From NCBI RefSeq assembly GCF_009688965.1, contig NZ_AP021875.1, positions 2,356,001 through 2,420,000 of the forward strand: DNA of 64,000 nucleotides. The letters run 5' to 3'. The position numbers and the translations under genes were made by a program. The notes below the pieces were generated by a model. The model was not told the origin of the DNA. It saw nothing but the letters and a program-made list of their open reading frames with translations, and did not search any database. Source of the DNA: Desulfosarcina widdelii. GTDB lineage: Bacteria > Desulfobacterota > Desulfobacteria > Desulfobacterales > Desulfosarcinaceae. Shown piece by piece: positions 36,681 through 45,263 of the stretch (position 1 is the stretch's first letter; each line of letters starts with the position of its first letter).

Positions 36681-38668
36681 CGGGCACCCTCCTTTTTTAA
36701 TTTCGGATTTACATGCCATAATTTCAGGACCCTTTCCCGCAGCCCATTGGCCGTCACGTTTACGGGGTCGATGGGAAAACCCGCCACAAGCTCAACACGG
36801 GACCAGAAGCGCCGGGGCAGGCAGGCCATGGCATGACCGTTTTTGTGGCTGAAAAAGCTGCCCCAGAGGCCTTTAAGGGCCATGGGCACCACCGGTACGG
36901 GATTGCGGGCCACGATCCGCTCGATGCCGCGCTTAAAGATCCCCAAACTGCCATCGCGGGTCAACTGCCCTTCGGGGAAAATACAGACTACTTCGCCTTT
37001 TTCCAACGCCTTGGCAATTTCGTCAAAAGCATTCTTCAAACCCTTCGGATTGGTGCGGTGCGAAGCGATGGGAATGGCCCTGGCCGCCCGAAAAACGAAG
37101 TTCAGCAGGAACAGGCGGTAAATGGGTTCGTAGATGACAAACCGCACCGGCCGCCGGCAGGCGCCGATGATCAGCAGCGCATCCATGTAGCTGACATGGT
37201 TGCAGACCAGCACGGCCGGGCCTGTTTCGGGGATGCGGTCCAGGTCCCGGTGCCGGAAGCGGTAAAGGGTATGGGTGATGGCCCACACCAGAAAACGCAT
37301 GGCGAATTCGGGAACCAGCCAGCAGATATACAGGCCAACGGCCGTGTTGGCCAGGGCCAGCAGCAGGAAGAAGACCGGGATGGATACACCGGCAACTCCA
37401 ATGAGAACGGCCCCGGCCACCGAAGCCAGCACCATGAACAGGGCATTTACGATGTTGTTGGCGGCAATCATGCGGGCCCGCTCCTTTGGCCGGGTGCGGG
37501 TCTGGATCATGGCGAACAGGGGCACGATATACAGCCCGCCGAAAACGCCGATCATGACCACGTCCATCATTACCCTCCAGCTGCCGCTGACCGCCAGAAA
37601 CCGGGTCAAAGACAGGAGTTCCTGGGATTGCGGCAGGCGGCAGGCCCAGAAAAGATCCATACCGAAAAGACTCAACCCGAGCGACCCCAGGGGCACCAGC
37701 CCCAGTTCCACCTTTTTGTCCGAAAGGCGTTCGCAAAGGATCGACCCGATGCCCACACCGATCGAAAACAGGGTCAGCAGCAGGGTGACCACACTCTCGT
37801 CGCCCATCAGCACGGTTTTGGTGAAATTGGGCAGTTGGGTCAGATAGGCGGCCCCCAGCAGCCAGAACCAGGATATTCCCAGGATGGACTGGAAAACGGA
37901 GCGCTGCCGGCGGGCATGGCCGATGGTCCGGAAGGTTTCGCAGACCAGGTTCCAGCGGACGGTCAGATTGGGCGAGTGAACGACCGTAGGTGGGATCTTA
38001 TGGCTGGCCCACCAACCGATCAGGGCCACACCCACCAGAACGAACCCGATGGTCTGCGTTCCATTGGGAAGCTGAATCCACACTCCGCCGCACAGGGTGC
38101 CGAGCAGAATGGCAATGAAGGTGCCCATCTCCACCAGGGCGTTGCCGCCCACGATCTCCTCTGATTTCAGGTGCTCGGGCATGATGCTGTATTTGACCGG
38201 ACCGAAGAACGCAGATTGGGAGCCCATGAGAAACAGAAGACCCAATAGCAATACGGTGCTGCCAGTATAGAAAGCCAGCCCGGCAACTGCCATGATGGCG
38301 ATCTCCAGCATTTTGATCCTGCGAATCAGCAGCGATTTTTCCATTTTGTCGGCAATCTGGCCGGCCGTTGCCGAAAAGAGGAAAAACGGCAGGATGAACA
38401 ATCCTGCGGCCAAATTGATGATCACGTCCGATGAAGCGCCAAGCTGGCGGCTTGCCGTGAAGGCGATCAGCAGCATTAAGGCGTTTTTAAAAACATTGTC
38501 GTTAAACGCGCCCATGAACTGGGTCCAGAAAAACGGTGCGAAGCGCCGACTGTACATCAGCTCCAGCGGTCCCCGTTGCCCTTTCGCAGCGAATCCGCCG
38601 CCCTTTGACGTATTTTCGGCCCAATCGTTTCGAGTTGCTTGTCCCGTTTGCGAAATTCTCTTATGCAT
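36677..38668 (-). CDS. MFS lysophospholipid transporter fused to PlsC-type acyltransferase
   Basis: A 663-residue inner-membrane protein with an MFS domain of about 12 helices (opening FAPFFWTQFMGAFNDNVFKNAL, an LplT signature) followed by a C-terminal acyltransferase domain. The acyltransferase has CNHVSYMDAL (HX4D), a EPIYR segment and FPEGQLTRDG. In E. coli LplT and Aas are separate, and Aas also has an acyl-ACP ligase domain, which is missing here. The protein should move lysophospholipids inward and re-acylate them. Start at 38668 is supported by AGGGGGAA upstream; a Met 20 codons earlier is not. The lipase-like gene overlaps its stop. Confidence 0.88.
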   Translation of the reverse strand: MHKRISQTGQATRNDWAENTSKGGGFAAKGQRGPLELMYSRRFAPFFWTQFMGAFNDNVFKNALMLLIAFTASRQLGASSDVIINLAAGLFILPFFLFSATAGQIADKMEKSLLIRRIKMLEIAIMAVAGLAFYTGSTVLLLGLLFLMGSQSAFFGPVKYSIMPEHLKSEEIVGGNALVEMGTFIAILLGTLCGGVWIQLPNGTQTIGFVLVGVALIGWWASHKIPPTVVHSPNLTVRWNLVCETFRTIGHARRQRSVFQSILGISWFWLLGAAYLTQLPNFTKTVLMGDESVVTLLLTLFSIGVGIGSILCERLSDKKVELGLVPLGSLGLSLFGMDLFWACRLPQSQELLSLTRFLAVSGSWRVMMDVVMIGVFGGLYIVPLFAMIQTRTRPKERARMIAANNIVNALFMVLASVAGAVLIGVAGVSIPVFFLLLALANTAVGLYICWLVPEFAMRFLVWAITHTLYRFRHRDLDRIPETGPAVLVCNHVSYMDALLIIGACRRPVRFVIYEPIYRLFLLNFVFRAARAIPIASHRTNPKGLKNAFDEIAKALEKGEVVCIFPEGQLTRDGSLGIFKRGIERIVARNPVPVVPMALKGLWGSFFSHKNGHAMACLPRRFWSRVELVAGFPIDPVNVTANGLRERVLKLWHVNPKLKKEGAR

Positions 38669-38768
38669 GGCTTCCCCCTGATCCTGATTAACAATGGCCT
38701 TAGGCCCGAATACGTTTTCTTTCATCAAAACCCATGCCGTCTCGCCGGAAAGAATTTAACAATCTAAT

Positions 38769-38774
38769 ATTATA
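38769..38774 (-). promoter_or_regulatory. Perfect TATAAT, weak promoter candidate
   Basis: The minus strand reads TATAAT in an AT-rich stretch about 100 bases before the transporter-acyltransferase start. The -35 region about 17 bases upstream is poor (near CGGTCA), so the promoter may need an activator. Confidence 0.3.
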
Positions 38775-38901
38775 GATATTCCTTATTTCTTGACCGGTAT
38801 GCTGACTAACAGCCAAGACAAGGGATTGTTCATTAATTGTTTATATGCTATGCAATTTATGATCATTCGCAAAAACTCGGGAGCAATCTGCCAAATCCGC
38901 C

Positions 38902-40389
38902 ATGGAACGACTCAAGCCGACCGAACGCCACTTTTTTTCTTTGGTTCACCAGGCCGTTTACGCCAATCCGTTCAGTGACCGCCGCGACCGGGTAGACTTG
39001 GAGATCGCCGGCTTTTTTGCCGATGCAGACGAAGATCGGGGATTTCAGAAAACCATCTCCCAGGTCCGCGCCCACATCGGCCGACTGGAGAACGAGAATC
39101 GCGCCGACATCACCCGCTATGGCGAAGCGGATCGCAAGCTATTGACCAATTCTTTTTTGTTTGACCTGTTCCACCGTTTCGTGGAGCGCTTCGATCAGTT
39201 GATCGTGGACCAGCTTCAGGCGGGCGACCGATCGCTGCCGGTTCCGTTCTATGGAGAGGCGAAGGATCAGTTGATGGCCTGGGGATTCAATCGCCATGAA
39301 GCCCTGCGCTATCTGGCCATGTGCTACCAGCTGCGTCGGGCGTTTTTTTTCATCGATAAGGGTCTGAAAGGACGCAGCAAAAGCATGCGCAGGCTTCGGG
39401 AGAGTCTGTGGAACAACGTGTTCACCCATGACATGGATCTTTACCACCGCTTTTTGTGGAATCGTATGGAGGACTTCTCCACCATGCTTCTGGGCGCCAC
39501 GGGAAGCGGAAAAGGCACTGCCGCCAGCGCCATCGGACGGTCGGGCTTCATTCCTTTCGATGAGAAAAAGGGCTGTTTTGCCGAAAGCTTCACCCGTTCG
39601 TTCATTGCCCTGAACCTTTCCCAGTACCCGGAGTCGCTGATCGAATCGGAATTGTTCGGCCACCGCAAGGGTGCTTTCACCGGTGCCGTCGACGATTTCG
39701 AGGGCGTTTTCGACCGCTGCAGCCCTTTTGGTGCCATCTTTCTGGACGAAATCGGAGAAGTCGGGGAACCGATCCAGATTAAACTGCTGCAGGTGATTCA
39801 GGAACGCATCTTCAATCGGGTGGGGGGCCATCGTTCAAGACCATTTCGTGGGCGGGTGATTGCAGCCACCAACCTTTCCGAGGAGCAGTTGCTCGATGGC
39901 AAGGCCATGAGAAAAGATTTTTTCTACCGACTATGTTCAGACCTGATCGTCGTTCCCTCACTGGCCCAGCGGATTGGGGAAGATCCGGGTGAACTGGACG
40001 ATTTGCTCCAGGTGGTAATCCAGCGAATTGTCGGCGAGCCTTCCGAAGAACTGACGCAGTGGGTGAAAATGCAAATTCGCAGGGCCCCGGGGATCGAATA
40101 TGCTTGGCCCGGCAACGTACGGGAACTGGAGCAGTGTGTGCGCAGAATTCTGTTGAAACGGGAATACGCCCCGCTGTCCGGTCAGGCACCGCCGGATCTG
40201 GCAGCGGAACTAACGACAGGGTTGCAACATCAGAGCCTTGATGCGAAGAGTCTTGTGGGTGGCTACTGCTTCTTGCTGTACCAGGCGCATCAAACTATCG
40301 AAGCGGTAGCCCGCATCACCGGACTGGACCGCCGCACGGCAAAAAAACACATCGAAAACGGCCGGCAGCGATTCCTCCCGGAGGAATAG
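38902..40389 (+). CDS. Unusual sigma-54 transcription activator
   Basis: A 495-residue protein with an unrecognised N-terminal region (about 1-185, helical, no receiver or PAS). The AAA+ domain has an atypical Walker A GATGSGKGTAAS instead of GETGTGKE, a longer segment, then ELFGHRKGAFTGA and GAIFLDEIGEV, and the sensor/arginine region YAWPGNVRELEQCV. The C-terminus TIEAVARITGLDRRTAKKHIENG is a helix-turn-helix. It keeps GAFTGA and so should contact sigma-54. It is divergent from the transporter-acyltransferase gene and 4 bp before a small membrane protein gene; one or both may be its targets. The start lacks a good ribosome site. Confidence 0.82.
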   Translation: MERLKPTERHFFSLVHQAVYANPFSDRRDRVDLEIAGFFADADEDRGFQKTISQVRAHIGRLENENRADITRYGEADRKLLTNSFLFDLFHRFVERFDQLIVDQLQAGDRSLPVPFYGEAKDQLMAWGFNRHEALRYLAMCYQLRRAFFFIDKGLKGRSKSMRRLRESLWNNVFTHDMDLYHRFLWNRMEDFSTMLLGATGSGKGTAASAIGRSGFIPFDEKKGCFAESFTRSFIALNLSQYPESLIESELFGHRKGAFTGAVDDFEGVFDRCSPFGAIFLDEIGEVGEPIQIKLLQVIQERIFNRVGGHRSRPFRGRVIAATNLSEEQLLDGKAMRKDFFYRLCSDLIVVPSLAQRIGEDPGELDDLLQVVIQRIVGEPSEELTQWVKMQIRRAPGIEYAWPGNVRELEQCVRRILLKREYAPLSGQAPPDLAAELTTGLQHQSLDAKSLVGGYCFLLYQAHQTIEAVARITGLDRRTAKKHIENGRQRFLPEE

Positions 40390-40393
40390 ACAG

Positions 40394-40687
40394 ATGACAA
40401 AATCCGCTCGACTGCTTTTGAAAACCTATGGAATTGTTGCCCTGGTACTGATGTTCATTGGATTTGCCGGCCTGTTCAGTAAAAGATTCGGCATTCGCAT
40501 CCCCATCGTATCCTCCACTGTGATCCCGGTCCTGCATCGCCACGCCGTTTGGGGCGAAACCCTGCGGGGACGAGCCATCCTGCTGGGAGGTGAGGAGTGG
40601 TTTTTCCTGATCGTCTTGGGGATCGTCATCCTGTTGGGAATATTCGCCGCCTTTTTGTACCAACGGACAAAATCCGCTGAGAAATAA
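40394..40687 (+). CDS. Small membrane protein, unknown
   Basis: A 97-residue protein with two hydrophobic helices, about 10-30 (GIVALVLMFIGFAGLF) and 68-90 (FFLIVLGIVILLGIFAAFLY), joined by a 35-residue hydrophilic loop. GGAGG lies nine bases before the ATG inside the end of the regulator gene. It is co-transcribed with that regulator and followed by an intrinsic terminator. No family is recognised. Confidence 0.72.
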   Translation: MTKSARLLLKTYGIVALVLMFIGFAGLFSKRFGIRIPIVSSTVIPVLHRHAVWGETLRGRAILLGGEEWFFLIVLGIVILLGIFAAFLYQRTKSAEK

Positions 40688-40755
40688 ACCGATTCAGGAT
40701 TTCAGGATTTGGGAATTCAATCCTGCCGTACAAACAACAATATCGTAAACTGGAA

Positions 40756-40792
40756 ACGGCCGGGCAAACGCTCCGGCCGTCTCTTTTTTTTC
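40756..40792 (+). terminator. Intrinsic terminator after the regulator-membrane protein pair
   Basis: ACGGCCGG (40756-40763) pairs with CCGGCCGT (40773-40780), followed by CTC and a long T-run on the plus strand. It ends the two-gene operon starting at 38902. Confidence 0.85.
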
Positions 40793-40914
40793 TTAATGCT
40801 TTTTTACCGCAGGATCGGGGGCTGAAAGCCACGCCGCCAAGTCTCCGATCCCTGAATAATTCGATTCGCATTTCAACCCTCCAGCGTTGGAGGGCTGCCA
40901 TCGGTTCTCCGATC

Positions 40915-42648
40915 TCAGCCTTTGATCACCCGCGGCGTCAGCATCTGGTGCTGGGGGCAGATGGACTTGGGGTTCTGGTACACACTGCCTGCAAAGGCGG
41001 CCAGATAGCGTCGAATTTCGGACATCTTGACAACTTCGTCCACAAACCCTTTGCGGGCGCAATACTGGGGCCGGGAATTGTCATGGTATTCCTGGGCCAT
41101 CTGGTTCATCTTGTCGATCACCGGTTGCAGCGGTTTGCCGGCATTCTTCTCCTTGACCAGACGGCGGGAGAAACTGGCGGCAGCGGCGGTTTCACCGTGC
41201 ATCACGTAAATCTCCGTAGTGGGCACCCCGAGGGTCAGGGCATTGTGCCGGTTGGCCGTGGGCCCGCCCATGACATAATGAGCCGCCGCAGTTCCTTTTC
41301 GCAGCACCACCAGAATCTGGGGTACATCGGTGGACTGAATCGAATAGATGAGGCTCTGGCCCAGTCCCAGCAATTCGGCCTTCTCGGCGATGTCGCCCAC
41401 GTCTATGCCGGAGGTATCCTGGAACCAGATGATGGGCACCCGGTCGCGGCCGCAGAGGGTAACGAACTCGTTCATCTTGATCAATCCCTGGCGATAGAGC
41501 TTGCCGCCAATCCCGGGATAGTCTGCATATTCGGGATAGCCCTCCCCCAGCCAGCCCTGCCGGTTGCCGATGACGCCCATCAAAAAGCCGTCGATCTTGA
41601 CCAGGCCGGTATAGATTTCCGGTCCGTAATCGGGTTTGAATTCCAAGTGTTCGGATCCATCTACGATGCGTGCCAGCACCTGATCGAAATCGTAGATCTG
41701 CTTCTGGTTCATGGGCACCAGGCGGTAGATGTCTTCCGCGGGAAAAAGCGGTGCTTTGGGTTCGGCCACCCGGAAAAACTTGGGTTTGTAGCCCGGAATG
41801 TCCTGCATGTATTCTTTGACCCCGTCGAGCACCTGGGTTTCCTCTTCGTAGACATGGCGGAAAAAGCCCGTGGCGTCGTAATGGACTTCGACCGATCCCG
41901 GTGGCTTAGCCTTGTATTGCTTGGCCGCGTTAATCAGCGCCTCGGCCCCTTCCTCGTCGAAATATCCCTTGGGAGACATGCCGCTGAGGATTCCGCCGCC
42001 ACCGACAGCGATGTTGCAATTTTTATGGGCGAACAAAATCGTGGGACTGATTCCCTGGTAGCCGCCGCCGGCCGGGTTGGTTCCGTATATGGCGGCCAGG
42101 ATAGGAATGCCCGCCTGGTTCAGCTCCGCGTGCCGGAAGAAGGTGGTTCCTCCGCCGCGCCGGTTGGCGTAAAACTTCTCCTGTTCGGTGAGCTTGACGC
42201 CGCTGCAATGCACCATCCAGACCAGGGGGATATTCAGCCGCTTGGAAAGATTGGTCACCCGGAGAATGTTTTCCGCCTGGCCCGGCAGCCAGGCACCGGC
42301 CAGCACCTTGTTGTCGAATCCGATAATGACGGCCCATTTTCCGGAGATCTTTCCGAGCCCGTCGACTACGTTGGTCGTGCCCTCCTCGTTGTCTTCCGGA
42401 TTGTAGAGGGTGTGCAACGGGCACCAGGTTCCGGGATCCACCAGATAATTGAGCCGCTGCCAGACGGTCATCTGGCCGCGGGCATTGATTTTCTCTTCGG
42501 AGAACCCGGCCTGTTTGACCTTCTCCGCCTCTTTTTTCAGCAGCGCTTCAAGCTCCTTGATCTGGTTGACATTTTCTTCAGCGCTCTTGATCTGCCCGGC
42601 ATTCAACTCCCGGCCGAAGGCCGGCATTTTCTCGAAATACGGTCTCAT
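40915..42648 (-). CDS. gcdA: Glutaconyl-CoA decarboxylase alpha subunit (carboxyltransferase)
   Basis: A 577-residue biotin-dependent carboxyltransferase of the acyl-CoA carboxylase family. Diagnostic segments include FDNKVLAGAWLPGQAENILRV, the acyl-CoA/oxyanion region NPAGGGYQG, GGGGILSGMSPKGYF, and the C-terminal half VIGNRQGWLGEGYPEYADY and FQDTSGIDVGD. Length and motifs match GcdA from anaerobes, which transfers the carboxyl from glutaconyl-CoA to biotin. The biotin carrier and membrane decarboxylase subunits are not in the window. GGGAG precedes the ATG. It follows the carboxymuconolactone-like gene after 166 bp and shares the strand with the TRAP genes, suggesting use of an imported organic acid. 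Confidence 0.9.
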   Translation of the reverse strand: MRPYFEKMPAFGRELNAGQIKSAEENVNQIKELEALLKKEAEKVKQAGFSEEKINARGQMTVWQRLNYLVDPGTWCPLHTLYNPEDNEEGTTNVVDGLGKISGKWAVIIGFDNKVLAGAWLPGQAENILRVTNLSKRLNIPLVWMVHCSGVKLTEQEKFYANRRGGGTTFFRHAELNQAGIPILAAIYGTNPAGGGYQGISPTILFAHKNCNIAVGGGGILSGMSPKGYFDEEGAEALINAAKQYKAKPPGSVEVHYDATGFFRHVYEEETQVLDGVKEYMQDIPGYKPKFFRVAEPKAPLFPAEDIYRLVPMNQKQIYDFDQVLARIVDGSEHLEFKPDYGPEIYTGLVKIDGFLMGVIGNRQGWLGEGYPEYADYPGIGGKLYRQGLIKMNEFVTLCGRDRVPIIWFQDTSGIDVGDIAEKAELLGLGQSLIYSIQSTDVPQILVVLRKGTAAAHYVMGGPTANRHNALTLGVPTTEIYVMHGETAAAASFSRRLVKEKNAGKPLQPVIDKMNQMAQEYHDNSRPQYCARKGFVDEVVKMSEIRRYLAAFAGSVYQNPKSICPQHQMLTPRVIKG

Positions 42649-42814
42649 GGTTTCACTCCCGAATCGTTTTTACGGCATCCTGAAAATTGCGTTATCTACA
42701 AGCCCTTGCGTCTTAGCCAAAAAGGGCCTTTCATCCTTACACCGCATTCTTCGAAATTCGCAAGTCTTGTCTCATTTTTTTCCGAATTTAAACACGTGGT
42801 AAGCTTTGAATCGA

Positions 42815-43207
42815 TCATTCGTCCCGGGTCCAAAGCCCCCTTTTCATCAACACATCCCGGAGCACCCGTAGGGCGGTGTTTACCGTGGGAATCCCGCCAT
42901 AGGTGAAGGTCTGAAAAATCACCTCCGCAATTTCGGCGGGCTTGCATCCCACGTTCAAGGCTGCCTCGATATGCAACCTGAGTTCTTCGGGCCGTGACAA
43001 TACGGTCAGCACGGCGACGGTCACCAACTGCCGCGTGGGATGGGGGATCTTTTCCCTTGCATACAGCTTGCCGGTAATGAAAAGAGACAGATCCCTGCCC
43101 AGTTCCTTATCAAAGTCCCGCCACAGTTCGAATGGCTTTTCTCCCTCGACACCAGAAAAATACAGCGCACCGGTCGCCTTTGTTTTTTCTAGAATATCCT
43201 CACCCAT
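42815..43207 (-). CDS. Carboxymuconolactone decarboxylase/AhpD-fold protein
   Basis: A 130-residue soluble protein started at 43207, where AAGGAGT lies seven bases upstream. The AhpD fold is shown by PHPTRQLVTVAVLTVLSRPEEL, LRLHIEAALNVGCKPAEIAEVIFQTFTYGGIP, typical of the carboxymuconolactone decarboxylase family. The CxxC redox pair of AhpD is absent, so a redox role is unlikely. Its substrate is unknown. It lies between gcdA and dctM on the same strand, about 100 bp from each. Confidence 0.85.
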   Translation of the reverse strand: MGEDILEKTKATGALYFSGVEGEKPFELWRDFDKELGRDLSLFITGKLYAREKIPHPTRQLVTVAVLTVLSRPEELRLHIEAALNVGCKPAEIAEVIFQTFTYGGIPTVNTALRVLRDVLMKRGLWTRDE

Positions 43208-43304
43208 GAAATTGACTCCTTTTTTAAACCCACGAAAAAAAAGAAAGCCTTCGAACGATACCATATCGAAGGCTTTCTCTGGTTGAACATGAAAATCATG
43301 CTTT

Positions 43305-44597
43305 TTAAACAAATCCCATCAGCCTCGGCAGCCACAGAACGACGTGGGGGAAAAATGTCATCAGCAAAAGAACAAAAATCTGAATGGCGATAAAGGGCGC
43401 TACCGCCTTGGATACATAAATCAGATCCCGGTTGGCGATGGCACCGGTGATATATAGGCTGACCCCCATGGGCGGTGTACAGTATCCGATGGCCAGGTTA
43501 ACGGTCATCACCAGCCCGAAATGCATCCAGCTAATGCCAAAAGCGTCCAGCATGGGCAGAAATACCGGTCCCAATATCATGGTGGCCGAAATGATGTCCA
43601 TGAACATCCCTACAACCAGCAACAGCATGTTCATTGCGATCAGGAAAACAAACGGGGAGGTAATGGCCGACAAAACGGTTTCCGTAATTCTGCCGGGAAT
43701 ATCCTCGAGGGTCAGCAGGCGGCCGAAGCAGGTGGCCCCGGCGACGATAATCAAAAGGGTGGCCGAGGTGACTGCCGAGTTGACGGTGATTTGCTTTACC
43801 TGACTGAATTTCATCGACTTGTGGATGAACAATTCCACGATAAAGGCGTATACGCAGGCGACCACGGCGGCTTCGTTGGCGGTAAATACGCCGGAGAAAA
43901 TACCGCCGAAAATGATGACCGGCAGCATCAAAGACCAGAAGCCTTCCTTGAACACCGCCAGCGTCTCTTTAAATGACGGGATCGGCTTGCGCACGATCTC
44001 TTTTTTATTCTTGAAAAAGAAGAACGAGTACACACATACCAGCGCCATGATCAGTAGGCCAGGGATGAATCCGGTCAGAAAGAGCCCTTCCAAACTGACG
44101 TTGCTGATCATGGAATAAAGGATCATACCGATGCTGGGCGGTATGATCACGCCCAGGTTGGGCGATGTGGTCATCAGTCCCAGCGTGTATTTTTCGGGAT
44201 AGCCATTGTCCAGCAGGGCGGGGATCATAAATCCGCCCAGGGCCACCACCGTGGCGACCGTGGAGCCGGAAATGGCGCCAAACAGTCCGCAGGCCAGCAC
44301 ACCGGCCATTCCCAGTCCTCCTGGAAGCCAGCTGACCAGCGCATTGGCCACCTTGATCAATTTTTCGACGATGGATCCGGCGGTCATGATATTGCCGCAT
44401 AGAATGAAAAACAGCACCACCACCAGAGCAAAATTGTCCATACTTCGGAACATGGTTTGAAAAAGGAGAAGCAGGGGGATGTCAGTGAAAAAAAGAAATC
44501 CGAGAACGCCGGTGAAAAACAGACACATGAAAACAGGAATGTAGGTAGCCATGCATCCCAGCAATATCAACAGGATAATAATGTCACTCAACTCCAT
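43305..44597 (-). CDS. dctM: TRAP transporter large permease subunit (DctM)
   Basis: A 430-residue membrane protein with about 12 hydrophobic helices, matching the DctM family in length. Characteristic parts are GLFGAISGSTVATVVALGGFMIPALLDNGYP, TTSPNLGVIIPPSIGMILYSMIS and NLAIGYCTPPMGVSLYI. It forms the main translocation pathway, driven by a sodium or proton gradient. AAGGAG precedes the ATG, and dctQ lies 47 bp upstream. Confidence 0.95.
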   Translation of the reverse strand: MELSDIIILLILLGCMATYIPVFMCLFFTGVLGFLFFTDIPLLLLFQTMFRSMDNFALVVVLFFILCGNIMTAGSIVEKLIKVANALVSWLPGGLGMAGVLACGLFGAISGSTVATVVALGGFMIPALLDNGYPEKYTLGLMTTSPNLGVIIPPSIGMILYSMISNVSLEGLFLTGFIPGLLIMALVCVYSFFFFKNKKEIVRKPIPSFKETLAVFKEGFWSLMLPVIIFGGIFSGVFTANEAAVVACVYAFIVELFIHKSMKFSQVKQITVNSAVTSATLLIIVAGATCFGRLLTLEDIPGRITETVLSAITSPFVFLIAMNMLLLVVGMFMDIISATMILGPVFLPMLDAFGISWMHFGLVMTVNLAIGYCTPPMGVSLYITGAIANRDLIYVSKAVAPFIAIQIFVLLLMTFFPHVVLWLPRLMGFV

Positions 44598-44644
44598 AAA
44601 GGTGCGTCTCCTTGCTATTTTATTCCTGCGACCTCAAAAAGGGA

Positions 44645-45139
44645 TCAGTCGTCTGCCTGCGGTGATGTCGCATCCTGATAAATGACCTGCGCGGTTCTTA
44701 TAAACATCAACAGGCCTGTCAGTGGCAGGATGGCGTATAAATATACCAGCGGGATCTGAAGAATCAGCGTTTTTTGAAACGTCCGGGCCTGTAAGGCGGC
44801 CATTTGCCAACCGTAAACCATCATCATCACTGAAAAAATAAGAATCACGAGGTTGCTGAAATAAGTCAGTGGCACTTTCAGTTTGGGAAGCAACTGAACC
44901 GAGGCATCGATTTTGATCATCGAGCGGTTCTTCACAGCCGAACAGCACCCGATAAATGTGGTGTATATGATGACCTCCCGTACCAGTTCTTCCGACCATG
45001 CAAGGGTGTAGTTGAACCCATAGCGAAGGACCACGTTGAAAAATAAGGCCACCAGCGCCACCATGACACTGACAAAAAGAGTCCAATCTTCGAAGGTGGT
45101 CAGAATCTTGTCCAATCTGTTTAGAACCTTGCCTGTCAT
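44645..45139 (-). CDS. dctQ: TRAP transporter small permease subunit (DctQ)
   Basis: A 164-residue protein with four predicted helices, as in the DctQ family: FVSVMVALVALFFNVVLRYGFNYTLAWSEELVRE with the conserved W-S-E-E, and VIYTTFIGCCSAVKNRSMIKIDA. It pairs with DctM. AAAAGG lies seven bases before the ATG. A strong stem-loop separates it from dctP, so binding protein may be made in excess. Confidence 0.92.
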   Translation of the reverse strand: MTGKVLNRLDKILTTFEDWTLFVSVMVALVALFFNVVLRYGFNYTLAWSEELVREVIIYTTFIGCCSAVKNRSMIKIDASVQLLPKLKVPLTYFSNLVILIFSVMMMVYGWQMAALQARTFQKTLILQIPLVYLYAILPLTGLLMFIRTAQVIYQDATSPQADD

Positions 45140-45208
45140 CGAAATGCCTTTTTCTAGCGGTTAGCGATGGTGTAATGAGCAACCGTTTTTTGTGCGGACG
45201 TTCACTAT

Positions 45209-45245
45209 ACAAAAGGGGGTTTCACCATTAGAAACCCCCTTTTGT
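45209..45245 (-). terminator. Strong stem-loop between dctP and dctQ (terminator or attenuator)
   Basis: A perfect 15-bp stem: ACAAAAGGGGGTTTC (45209-45223) and its complement (45231-45245) around a seven-base loop. On the minus strand the stem ends with C5T4, giving a short T-run, so it could terminate part of the transcripts after dctP or stabilise that message. Confidence 0.75.
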
Positions 45246-45263
45246 CAAGATGTATTGATGAGC

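Noticed and set aside
36833..38164. 443-codon frame opposite the transporter-acyltransferase
   Set aside because: Gln/His/Pro-rich antisense translation of hydrophobic helices, not a protein.
40948..42906. 652-codon frame opposite gcdA
   Set aside because: Shadow of the carboxyltransferase gene; low-complexity His/Gly-rich translation without domains.
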